The position numbers and the translations under genes are program-made. Positions 38,037 through 49,383 of a DNA stretch of 64,000 nucleotides are shown here, piece by piece. The DNA is taken from the NCBI GenBank assembly GCA_005784505.1, contig VCAZ01000008.1, positions 5,753,763-5,817,762 on the forward strand, read 5' to 3'. The stretch is from Bagarius yarrelli. Lineage: Eukaryota; Chordata; Actinopteri; Siluriformes; Sisoridae. Position 1 is the stretch's first letter. Each line of letters begins with the position of its first letter. The notes under the pieces were generated by a model. It saw only the letters and a list, made by a program, of their open reading frames with translations. It did no database searches and was not told the origin of the DNA.

Positions 38037-38790
38037 TAAATTCCAGAAAAGTTAAGACATTTTTTATTTAAATAAAAGACTTTTAAATCACATGAACCAA
38101 TGCTTTATTTTCAATGAAACATAGATAACACAACACAAATTGTTTCAACTGAGAAATTTAACACTTTTATGCACAAAATAAAATTATTTTAAATTTAGTG
38201 TCTGCTACAGGTCTCAGAATAGTTGGGACGTGGCATGTTTTCCAGGGTGTAGCATCTTCTTTCTTCTTTTTTTAAAACAGTTTGAAGACGTCTGGGCATG
38301 TTATGAATCTCTGGCGTTTTGGTGTTGGAATTTCGTCCCCTTGTTTTGCCTGATACAAAATTCTGCTGAATTTGACAGTTTGTGGTCGTCTTTGACGAAC
38401 GTTTTTTTTAATGATGCGCCAAATCTTCTCTATAGGTTAAAGATCTGGACTGCAGGCAGACGGTTGTTTTTTTTGCATTGTCCTGTTGAAATGCACAAGG
38501 TCTTCCCTGAAATAGACTTCGTCTGGAGGGGAGAATATGTAGTTTTAAAACCTTTACATACCTTTCAGCATTTATATAGAGCCTTTCAAAACTTGCAAGC
38601 TGTCCATACCATATGCGCTTATGCACCAGCAAACCTTCAGAGATGCTGGCTTTGAACTGAACGCTAATAACACATTCTTTAGCCAGAAGGACACGACATC
38701 CTTGATTTCCAACAAGAATTTCAAATGTAAAAAACAAGCAGTAAAATTTTAAAAAACTTTCCAAATTTTCTCAAATTCGGGTTGTAGATG
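38037..38790. mobile_element. Relic of a dispersed fish DNA transposon
   Basis: Starts 'aattccagaaaagttaagac' and continues 'tagttgggacgtggcatg', 'atgatgcgccaaatcttctc', 'gcattgtcctgttgaaatgc', 'acatacctttcagcattt' and 'agagatgctggctttgaact', ending 'caaattcgggttgtagatg'. The order of these blocks is that of a very common fish transposon whose transposase lies on the minus strand. Both strands hold open frames of 118-141 codons here, but stops and indels break the family frame. I recognise the family by sequence, not by a certain superfamily name. Confidence 0.65.
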
Positions 38791-39188
38791 CATCTTATCT
38801 CTCTCTCTTTCTCTCTCTCTCTCTCTTTTTCTCTCTTACATACACCACTTTCCAAGGCAACCGCTTGGGTACTGTTTAGAAAATGACTGATGATGCCGTA
38901 GGAAGACATGTTTATATGGATGAGCGGTGTGCATGTGACATTAATACATACTTACATACTTGCTCACAGATGTTCAATCATCGATATACACACATGCACA
39001 CTAAGTGGCTACATCATACCAGACGGTGTGTGTGTGTGTGTGTGAGAAAGAAAGAGAGAAATAGAGAGATTTGATTTTATATAAAAAAGGCAATTGATTA
39101 AAGGATTGCAAACTAAAAAAAAGGATAGATAAATACATTAACTGGGCAATGGAACTTGGAAGTCAAGACCCACAACGGAATATAGAAA
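38791..39188. other. Microsatellite-rich intergenic DNA
   Basis: (CT)n at about 38797-38836 and (GT)n at 39026-39043. No gene. Confidence 0.7.
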
Positions 39189-39425
39189 ACATCTCCAGGT
39201 TATGTATGTAACCATCGGTTTTTCGAGAGAACAAGATGCTGTGTGGGGACGCCCTTTTATGACCTTTTATCATATCCAATCGAAAAGAATTATGTCACAA
39301 ACAGGTGATTTCAGTAACCACTTAAGTAATGCAGGCAGTGAAGCTGGGGGGGGGGGATGGCAGGAGACACAGCATCGCCTTTCCTCAGGGAACCATGGTT
39401 AAATACATGCTCTGGAGATGTTCCC
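39189..39425. repeat. 237-bp inverted-repeat element
   Basis: Left arm 'acatctccaggttatgtatg' continuing 'taaccatcggtttttcgaga'; right arm is its reverse complement in 'ctcagggaaccatggttaaa' plus 'tacatgctctggagatgt'. The arms are about 38 bases and roughly three-quarters identical by eye. The right arm matches the block at 29.9 kb. Downstream to about 39700 the sequence looks like the body of the same dispersed repeat. Confidence 0.65.
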
Positions 39426-41007
39426 ATTCAGAAACCCGAGTTGTGTGAAAACGCTGTGGGAATGAGATACCCATGTCGCCATAATGCAGAGCCACTATCC
39501 CATGTGTATGGGTAGTAACCAGGTTCAGGTTATAAACTCGGCTAAAAGTGTGGGAAGAGGACCAATATATTGCCCTGCAAATGACCATTAGAGAGACCCC
39601 CAAAGCTGCCAGACCCCTTGCTCTAATCCCCTCTGGGACCAGGAGGTCAGAGGCCTTACAAGCAAGAAGGATGGTCTGAACAACCTATTTGCTCATTGTC
39701 TGTTTAGTGTTTTGCTCATTGTCTGTATAAATAATACAAAACAAGTTTTCATAGGTTTACAGTAACATGCTTTTAAAATGAACTAGCTGTGCTAAAATGA
39801 AAATAAAAATAAGCGTGCAGTCATAGTGTGTTTATGGTGTCTCCTACTACCAACTGGCCTGTATTCCTGGCAAGTTCCGGATCTATAGCATTTTAGTAAT
39901 AATTAGCCACAATATGCACAGAAACAATTTTGTAACAATTCAATATACATTAAACTGCTTAAAACAATATAATTATTTTGTGCAGTTTATAGATATCATC
40001 AAAACGCCACATTTGTTTATTTCAATTTACAGCCAATGAACTGACATGTAGTTAATCAGAACAAAGCAGGAAACTGTAATGAAGATTTTCTAATATCTAA
40101 GTTATTACAATCTAAACTAATAAAATGAAATAGAAATATTTGAATGAAAAATGTAAACTTTTAAACGATTGCACAAGCAATATAAAGGAAATTACATGTT
40201 TTTTAGCGTAAAATATTTAACTACTGTAAAGGAATTATCTGGCATATTAGTAAAAAAAGAGTTCAGAAGTAAAGCACCTACTGCCTTTGGTTTGCTCATA
40301 AGGAATACATTTTCAGTGTTCACTTCTTCCATAACTTTTTGCTAACACTTAATTCTAACATGAAAACTTAATTTTTATTTTTATATAAAAAATAGGAAAT
40401 ACCTAAATGACATATGTAACAATTGCATACAACGTTTGTGCAGTTTAGTTAATGTGTGCACATTTCCCTTGCCTTCGAGACCAAAAAAAGGTGTGTGTAT
40501 GCAGTAAAATGTAGATATATAGACAGATAAAAAGAAAGAAAGAAAGAAAGAAAGAAAGAATTATCATTATCAGTAAATTGTTCCAGAATCAATGAATATT
40601 TTTCAGCATTTAGTCATTTACAGTGTTTCAGTTTGTTTGTGGACAAAAAAGGAAAAATTAAAAAAATATATTAAGAAGGGTTTGGTCGGCACACACTGAT
40701 GACATCAGATGGTTATGATTACTTATTTGGTTTGATGGTTATGATGAAATTTTTATTCAGGATCAAGAACGGATGTTAAGTAAGACTACACAATGAGACA
40801 TGTGACATGAGTTCATGCACCGGTGGCTGATGAAGTAATAATTCCTGAGGCTTTCTGTAAATTTCCTCTCTGTGCTCAGTTCTGTAGTAGACATCCCCCC
40901 CTGTCCATTGCCAGTTTTCTGACTCTGTTCTCTCTCACGTGCGTGACATACAGGCTTTCAAGTGAACAAACTCTCCTTAGAAAGAGAGACGAAGAAAAAA
41001 ACCACAG

Positions 41008-41039
<32 letters not shown>

Positions 41040-43173
41040 CAAGGGGGAGGCCATGACCATTCATCTATATATTTTTTTAGCGTGTCTACTCTTTCATTGA
41101 CTGTCAGAGCAAACGGCGTGCATAGACTGCCTGCTGTAGGTTAGTGTGACCTTTCACTGCCGTGCGTGTCTAATGCTCTTATCTCCCCGAGGAAAGCCGA
41201 TTATTACCCACCTCACACTGGAAGATTGACAGGTGTGAAAACAGCAGGACATCAGAGGTGTACAACGCACTGATCAGCGTAGCCTTTAAATTATGGAGGG
41301 AAAAAAAACGGCTTGTGTATCATCAGGACAGAGGTTATATTTTTCATCTTTTATCACACATTGCTCTTGTCTTCCCAGAGTGAGAGACAGGGGGCTCGGC
41401 TCTCTCGCTCTCCCTCTCTCTCTCCGTTTCTCTCTCTTTCTCTCTCTCTTTGAGAAATCTGTAAGAGGCACATTAGATGCTACCTTGAACAGAACAGACG
41501 AGCTGGCTGCAGGGAAGTGACGAGGGAGAAATTAATTAATGTTGGGGAGCATAAACCGCCTAAGGGACAGTGGCTCTCTAAATCATTGAAGTTCTCGAGC
41601 TCACACCATGTGACCAGCCGGGAAACTTGCGGCACTTAGCAGTACATAAAAGCATAATGAGATGTCTATCATTTCGGTTTAGATGTCTCTTACTGTCTCA
41701 CTCTCACTCCGTCTCTCTTGTGCTCTTTTATTGTCTGAACCGGACCAGCAAGAACGTGATATTGAAAATCCCTTTTGGGAATAGCAGAATGCTTAGCGAA
41801 GGCGTGTTGGGGATGACTGATTACTGTACTTGTGCTTTTGTACAGCTGATATAAATCATTACTCGCCCTATGTTTTAGCACACAGATTATACGAATGTAT
41901 TGTATAGATTATTAACTAGAAAAGTTTAATGACACAGGATTAAAGGGAAGATTAGATATAACCCAGTGTCCAAGGATCAATAAGACTTAATGCATAATTT
42001 CTAAATGAAAATTAAGAAAAGCGAGATTTCAACGCCGGCATCTGTCTCCGCCCTTCTCTTCGCCTTCACTCTTGGTTTATCTGTAAAATAACAGTATAAT
42101 CCACCCACATATTCTAGACGGTGTCACTTTCATTTGCACTTCTCTGACAATGTTATAGATAAAAGCTGGTTAAAAAAAAACGAGTCTTTGCCAGCTGATG
42201 ATTCTTTTCGATGAGAACTGCAATGCGTCGAGTTCAGCACTGGGAAGTTTGCGAGATGGTGATGTGACACACACAGAAACAAGCACTGTGTGATTGACAG
42301 GAATGTTAACATATAGCTATTATTAACACCATCAAACCTACACAGCCTGAGACGCACATCCCCTGTCAATCACATCCCCTTACACACATTTCCAGACGAC
42401 GACCGAGTTAAGGATACTAATAGTCTTCACTCACAGTGCCACTCAGGAATAAGTCACCTGACATAGAAAAGATCAGACACCTGTTTTTACAGACGTTATA
42501 CTCAGTCGTACTTCCAGTCGATTTGCCTATTAGCTAAATCGACGTTGACTGAATAAATTTTAATTAACTTTAACCTAATTTGAATTGCAATTCGGATAAG
42601 TCGGAGAAATTACGACAACCGTATTTTTTTACATTTTTATTTTCTTTTAATTAAGTGATGCTTAAAAGAAATTAGCATCATGGGTAAACTCTAACCTCAT
42701 ACTTTGGTATCTGGTTAGAGTACTTTACTTTAAGTTCTTAACTTAAAAAAGACTGTATCATTCTGCCTTTTTTTTGTTGTCAGAATAATTTCTTTCATTG
42801 TGTAGAAAGATTCTGCAGGGACTATTTGTTGTTTATTTGTCTGGAAAGAAGAAAGCCATTTACAGCTCTCCAGCTTGAGCCATATTGTCTTAATTTAGAA
42901 AGCAGGAATCGCTTTGCCAAAAAAACAGGACCGAAAGACATAAAAACCAGAAATAAACAAAAATGCCTGCAGATTTTCCGCTTCAGTTAAACTGTGTTCA
43001 TGATCAAAAGATTTAAATGATGTACACATGAGACCAGCGCTGACCTCCCTAATTAGTAGTCCAATCGACAACAGGATTTCTACAATTTTGAAGAAAGTTG
43101 TCACCCAAACTGTTTTATTTATTTTAAACTCCAGTAATTATCAGAAAGAGTTAGTGATAGACTAAAGCTTTAA
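39426..43173. other. Intergenic DNA with GAAA/GA repeats
   Basis: (GAAA)n at 40531-40560 and (GA)n at 41011-41040. Repeat-free, GC-richer stretches at about 40800-41600 are candidate regulatory DNA. No exon recognised. AT-rich sequence around 39700-40500 and 42500-42900 holds nothing. Confidence 0.45.
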
Positions 43174-43350
43174 ACATTTACATTTACAGCATTTGGTAGA
43201 CACCATTATCTAGAGCGACTTACATTTATCTCTTTTTATACAACTGAGCAATTTGGGGGTTAAGGGGGTCTTACTCTCGCGGGGGCCCAACGGTGGCAAA
43301 TTTGTAGTCCTGGGAATCTAACGATCCTCCACCTTAACCACCGTGCTAAC
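43174..43350 (-). mobile_element. SINE, family A
   Basis: 'catttacatttacagcattt', 'ctagagcgacttacatttat', 'caactgagcaatttgggggt', 'ggtggcaaatttgtagtcc', 'ccttaaccaccgtgctaac'. Minus orientation, well preserved. Confidence 0.85.
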
Positions 43351-46253
43351 ACTTCAGACGTTCTGCTTGTCTTAGCTTGTAGATCTTTTTTCGTATAGGG
43401 TCCTATTCCAAATGCAGCATTTGATACACATACTTTTAAAAAAACACCCTGGCTCTGTCCGAAAAACGTACTACATTTAAGTACTTTCTGACCAGTAATA
43501 AATAAGGTTTTCTAAACAACTTTAAAACATAGCCACACAACGTACGCGTCCCCATTAAGAGCTTTATGAAAATAATGTGCATATTATACACGACTGACAT
43601 TATATGGTGCCCAGAGTCTTGGTGTTTAAGAGCTACCTTGGTGCAGCTGTTAAGTGGTTAAGACTGTCAAAGCCAGAATCATTCTGTGTCCATTCCGTTC
43701 ACATGCTCTTATTTAGAAGTAAACATGACCAACAACATAGTTTGTGGTGCTCTGTGCTAGCTGTTAACCTCTCATAGCGTTCGCAATCTTTATAATAGCA
43801 CACAAAACCATTGCTGGACTTCGTCAGTGAATCCATTTTGGTTGTATGTCTTCCTTTCTCAATTATTTCTCTTGTTCTGCAAAAGGGCGCCTTGAAAATG
43901 TGTTTTTAGCAGATTGGCAACAAGATATATGCATGTTAAAAAAAACAAGCAGGTCTCCCTGTGTCTGGCGGTAGAGTGGCTGCCGAGGGAGCAGCACTGA
44001 CTGCGTTGGCAATCGGAGGAGTTTGTGTGAAAAAAAAAAAAGAAGACAATCTTTTTTTTCTGTGTTTTTTTTTTTTGGCTACGCTGGAATAGCTGTGTTT
44101 CATTATATACTTCTGCTTGCAAATTTTCTTTTACTTGTCTCACTCAACAAGTTCTAATTGTCTTTGCCCGTCTGCCATAACTTTTTCTAACTCTGGCCAG
44201 TGAGCTGCTGTAGATGCATAAACTAATTCATTGATTTGTGATTCAGAGGGACATTTTAATGGTTATTTTTATGAACATACAAAATATAAGAAAAAATATA
44301 TAGTATAGAACACTAATATATAAATTATTATATAAACTATTATTAGATAAACTCCTGGGTATTTGCTGGGGTCCTAACTGGCCACTTAGCTTCTTAATTG
44401 GTTAAGTCTTCCCCTGCCTGCAGGATACGAGAGTAAAAACAAAGCATGCAGGAGATTGCTTTGTGTCAATATTTAAGAACATTTAAGAATATTTAAGAAG
44501 TGTTTATTGATTTTTTTTCTTAGTAACTATGGTATAAAATGCCAATACCAAAAGCCAAAAGCTTGCAAATGCCAAATGTTGTAAATGTAGACTGCTGGTC
44601 TGCTTAGAAGCAAAACCAACTTGGTTTTAAAAAAAAAAATCATTAATTTGCCAACATTATTATAACAATTTGTTCTGTTGACTTTTATTTAGAAAAACAA
44701 AATAGATATTCTAGATATTCACAATATTTCAACAGCATATTTGGAACTGCATTCCATCTCTAGCTCCATTTTGAGTGTCAACTGCTAAATTAATGCAGAG
44801 AAACTGTTTTTATTTGCTGAGCAGAAGGAGGAAATAGTGAGAATATGGGATGCCACATGAATAGATAATGGTTAATCCTGATGTGGGCAGGCAGGCTGCT
44901 GATGACAGTTGTGTCCCACATGCATGGCTTGTGGCTGCTGCAAGCGACCCCCACCCACATACAACATGTTATGAAACATCCTTGAATTTATTCATGATAG
45001 CCGTCCAAGAGAAATACACAGCAGCGAGTATCAGCATTATCGTACACATCTTATCTTATATAGTAGGAAGGGAGTGCTGGTTCGGTGCTCTTGTGTTAAT
45101 AGAGAGCGTGATGATCGGGGTTTATAGGTCAAACGTGCAACAAGGATTTTAGTTGATCATTAGTCAACGTTCAAATGGGTTTTAAAGTTTTTTATAACAG
45201 ATAAAAACAAAATGTATAATATTTTAACTTACTATTGTGTAAAATAAAAATTTAAAAAAAATATATTAACCCTACAGGAATATTAAATATATCAGTATTT
45301 TTCAAGATTTATTTTTTTATTTTATACTTTATGCCTAAAGGAGTAACAGCCCTCTATAGTAAAAGAAAATCAAGCATGTTTTTTGTCAAACTATTTATCG
45401 CCTGCATGGATGTTTGCTTATCTGATCGATGCTTGTGTCTGACTCACAATGAAATAGTTTTATTCCTTTGTAAACTAATTCTCTACAGGCATGTACATTC
45501 CTTTATACTCCTTCTGCTCAGAAATCACACAGTAGATACATTTGTAGGTATAAAAAAGGATACAAGGATACGAGTGGTAATAGTTAATCATTTTTAATAT
45601 ATAATGATTTGAAGAAGAGTTTGTCAATAAAATGTATTATGAATAGATATAGCAAAGGAAAAAAAGATGTGCGGAGAAGGGGGAGGGGCTCCGTCAGCAT
45701 GCTGTCAACTCCTCTGCCAGAATAAATCCATCAACTGCTGAAATAAATCAGGCTGAGAAGATTTGCATGACGACGACGGGGTGTGCTTCGCCAACACATG
45801 CCATTTAGACAAATCCTTTTTTCCCCCGAATACGAGTGGTATGTTCTTCCATAAACTTTCATTATCTATTTCTAACGGCTGTTTTGGATGAGATTTGTGT
45901 GGACTTAGGTCTGTGTTGAAATGCCTTTGAACTTGGCATTATTCTTTTAGTGTAATGAAAATCAAGTGAACAATTTAAAGCCATTAGTGAAGCTAATCTT
46001 AGATCTGATTTCCCAAGCCATCATTTGAGTAACTACATGCTGCCCTTTATTAAAACGGATTTTAAAAGCAGATTTAAGGAAGCTATCGACCAATATTAGA
46101 GGTTGCCGGTTGCAATTTTTCCAGCGATAAAAGCAGGAGTGGCAAAGATGGGCAGATGGCCACTGGTTTTTCTCTCTCTAATTTGTCTCTCACTCTATCG
46201 AAGTGTCTATAGTACCAGGTCAGCGTCTGGGAAGATCAGAGTCAATTAGAGGA
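43351..46253. other. Intergenic DNA
   Basis: Contains a 'gtactacatttaagtacttt' segment at about 43455-43500 related to the 21.33 kb repeat, and A/T homopolymers near 44028 and 44070. Repeat-free blocks at about 44840-45130 and 45680-46110 may be conserved non-coding DNA. The 94-codon frame at 44868-45152 matches no family. Confidence 0.45.
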
Positions 46254-46254
46254 G

Positions 46255-46291
<37 letters not shown>
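46254..46291. repeat. (TG)n microsatellite
   Basis: Perfect TG tract of about 38 bases. Confidence 0.95.
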
Positions 46292-46293
<2 letters not shown>

Positions 46294-46465
46294 AGGAGAA
46301 CGAGAAAGAACAGTATGGAGGTGCAGATGTAGCTAGTCCCTCTGTGAGAACGTTTCCACTAGGGGAACGACAGCTATGGCACAGCAGCTGGGGCTTTAAC
46401 GAGCCTTATCACAGACACACACTTTTACACACATTTGCACACATAGACAGAATGCACAACATGGA

Positions 46466-46468
<3 letters not shown>

Positions 46469-46535
<67 letters not shown>

Positions 46536-46548
46536 CTAGTATATATAT

Positions 46549-46600
<52 letters not shown>
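46469..46600. repeat. (TA)n tract with ACTAGT-centred palindrome
   Basis: 132 bases of almost pure TA. A perfect palindrome is centred on ACTAGT at 46535-46540, so the two arms can fold into a long hairpin. Confidence 0.9.
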
Positions 46601-46601
<1 letters not shown>

Positions 46602-46617
46602 CTATAATCTACATGCT

Positions 46618-46800
46618 CTAGGGTCCCTGATTTGAACTGCGTTCAGGTCTGGAGTTCTCTTCACTGGCTACTTTGAATTGCCCTAGGTGTAATTGTTTGT
46701 ATGTGCATGGTGTGACCTATGAAGGAACTTGGAACTCATCCAGAGTGTATTCCTGCATCGCTTCCAGTGTTAGACTGGATCTGTCATGACCCTGACATAT
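46618..46800 (+). mobile_element. SINE, family C, 5'-truncated
   Basis: 'agggtccctgatttgaactg', 'actttgaattgccctaggtg', 'catccagagtgtattcctg' and 'gtcatgaccctgac' follow the plus-strand family C order. Confidence 0.65.
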
Positions 46801-48852
46801 AGACACAAAAGTGTACAGAAGCACCAAGCGAGTATTCAGAATTTTGCGTTTATTTTACAATCACCAGATGAGCAGATACATCATTTTAAAAAAAGAAAAA
46901 AATCAACATTTTTTTCAAAAAAATTATTTTACAATTTTTCTCCATACAGATTTTGTACAGAAGAGAAACAAAAGTCAAAATGTAATAACATCATGTTTGG
47001 ATAATAATTATAACAAGGGGTCTACGGATTCATCCACAGACCCATCTTTTTTTACCCAATAAATATAAACTGTATAATCATATTGTTGTTAGCCAGGCAT
47101 AATGAATACCAGGGCACAACCTGAATGGATTTCCATGGTCATTTCAGATACACCACTGTGCTACACACACACACAAGAAGCTTTACACAGAAGCAGACAT
47201 GAGGTCAGGGACCAAAAAACAGTAGGGGGAATGATAGAGTGCCAGTCACCAAAAACATAAAGAAGGGTAGATGGGCAAAAAATGGGAGATGAAAACAGGC
47301 TTTATTGTCCTTGGTAGAAAAGAGAGAGAAAGAAAATGAGAGGGCAAAAGAAAGAGGAAGAAGGCTAGCTATCTGATCATAGTGTGTGTGTGCAAGAAAA
47401 GCTGCAGAGAGGCACTTGACATTTGGCCCGATTCAAACAGCTTTGCTGAGGGAAGGTACTCTGATGGAAACACACACACACACACAGCCTCTCTCTATAT
47501 ATCTCTCTGTCCCTCTGAGCTCATTTTTTCCTTCTAGCAACCTATTGCTCTCCTTTTCAACTCATTCATCCTCCAATCCGTCTCTCTCTGTCAGCCTATC
47601 GATCAGTCTCCTTCACCCATTTCTCTTTTTTCTATCCTTTTCTTATCTTTTATCTCTCTTTCTCTACTTTTCCAGAGATTTAGACCTGATGAGGAGTTCT
47701 GAGATAGAGAATCACAAGAAATCTGTCCAACCCACTTAATAGGAAACGTGTTGAAAACTAATAATAAAAAAAAAAATTTAATTACATAACATCTACATTA
47801 GACGTCTTAAGGTGATTTCACATGATAGCATGATGATGAAATGGAAAGCTTTTCAAAATGGCAAATCCACACAAATCTTCCTTCTTGGTAAGCACTTAAT
47901 TACTCCTATCTCCCCTAAGTGTAATCAGTGGATGAAGAGGATATGACAGGAGTTTGTCTGTGAAAGGGAGATAGCACCCATTTGCTGATTGTGCTAATTA
48001 GCATGCATTTCACTAGTGTAAATTCTGAAGGCAGTGTAATATAGCGTTTTCTCAGAAGTTAGTTCTAACTAAGCCCGGATTTATGGCTTTGTCTTTTGTC
48101 AGTGTTACCAGCACGCTATAACCAATTACTTGATTAAGCTGATGCAACAAAATGTCATTTAAGGTTATTTTCCGCAAATTCCGGCACAAGATTAAATTTG
48201 GATTGATAGTACCGAGTTAACGAGGCTTCATGGCTGATATATCAGCATTGATTATCTGAAGTAACACTGCATAGGCTAATGATAATGCAATATGCTAATG
48301 TAAACAAAAGGAGCGGTAAAGTTAAAAGGAGGCTGCCACAGTACAGTTAGAAAGAGGAACACTGGAAAAAGCCTCGCTCAGGAAGTGCAGTAGCCTCGGA
48401 TCGTTTGTTATCTTATTACAGGTAAAGCTACATAAATCCACAGACGGGGAGATAGAGAAACAGGGTATTATTTGCATGTTTCCTCTCTCTCTCTCTTTCT
48501 CACACTATGTCTGTCTCTACTCTCTCTTTCCCATCTCCCCTCACCCTCTCTTCCCCATCTCCCCTGCCATTTGCTGTAGTGGGACTTCAATCATCACTTT
48601 AGCCAAAACACATTAAGCTGGTTTGTCTAAAAAACAGACATTGAGTGCCACATTCGATTTGGAGTAGTGATGCATAGCTGGTACATTACACTGTAGAAAA
48701 AAAACAATATGCTGAATATCAATAAAGAGGGGTTGATGGATGACTCCCGGCATATGGAATAGGGGACATCCGATGAACCTGCATGGGACGAGGACACACG
48801 CACACATAAACCCTGACCAATATGTACACAACACTGCCCGACAGTACAGATA
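46801..48852. other. 3' flank of foxo6 with candidate conserved block
   Basis: The block at 47860-48310 is repeat-free and rich in 'gctaattagcatgcatttca'-like homeodomain sites, which suggests regulatory DNA. Minus-strand AATAAA signals near 46849 and 47303 could be distal foxo6 poly(A) sites if the 3' UTR is long. CT-rich stretches lie at about 47490-47660 and 48485-48560. Confidence 0.45.
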
Positions 48853-48858
48853 TTTATT
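48853..48858 (-). promoter_or_regulatory. AATAAA poly(A) signal candidate
   Basis: TTTATT on the plus strand, read AATAAA on the minus strand, about 530 bases past the foxo6 stop. One of three in 90 bases. Confidence 0.4.
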
Positions 48859-48878
48859 TCTCCATTCTATAATAAATT

Positions 48879-48884
48879 TTTATT
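48879..48884 (-). promoter_or_regulatory. AATAAA poly(A) signal candidate
   Basis: Second AATAAA of the cluster on the minus strand. Confidence 0.4.
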
Positions 48885-48935
48885 ACAAAAAGTAATCATA
48901 AAAACAAATTAAAAAAAATATCACAACACATTTTT

Positions 48936-48941
48936 TTTATT
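48936..48941 (-). promoter_or_regulatory. AATAAA poly(A) signal candidate
   Basis: First AATAAA reached after the foxo6 stop, about 440 bases downstream. Confidence 0.45.
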
Positions 48942-49383
48942 CTGGAAGGATAGAGTTGTTTGACTACATTAAACCCAGCGAACCAGCAAACAATATGATT
49001 CTCCTGGTTTTAGGGTGGATGTTACTGCCTCTGAATTTAGGGAGAAGGGTGTAAAGTGCTTAGGAGCTTTTTACCAGAAAGAGGTTATGAATATTACAGA
49101 GTAAACTGGAGGACAGACTGAGGACAAAACTTGGATGAATAATGTCATTATATTAATCCACAGAAGGGGAAACACAGAGGGAGAGAGGAAAGAGGAAAGA
49201 TATTTATGGTGAACTCTAGGTTCAAAATTACTGCACCGACACCAGCAACTATATGTCCTCAAAATGATTTCTTGTACAGTTTGGCTCTCAGAGCAAAAAT
49301 AATTCACAGTCAAATCAGTTATGACCTGATCAGACCCTGCCTTAACCCCCAAAGGTGTTAAAGTTCTCCAATTAGCGATTGTG

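Larger units (their letters stand above)
48853..49383 (-). other. foxo6: Probable foxo6 3' UTR
   Basis: Directly follows the foxo6 stop codon on the minus strand and is free of recognised repeats. It ends at a cluster of AATAAA signals. The right limit is certain (stop codon); the left limit depends on which signal is used. A 106-codon frame at 49071-49391 on this strand is UTR read in another frame. Confidence 0.55.

Noticed and set aside
38230..38764. 141-codon plus and 118-codon minus open frames
   Set aside because: Both lie in a decayed DNA transposon and do not follow an intact family frame.
46203..46601. 132-codon plus-strand open frame
   Set aside because: Most of it is translated (TG)n and (TA)n microsatellite.
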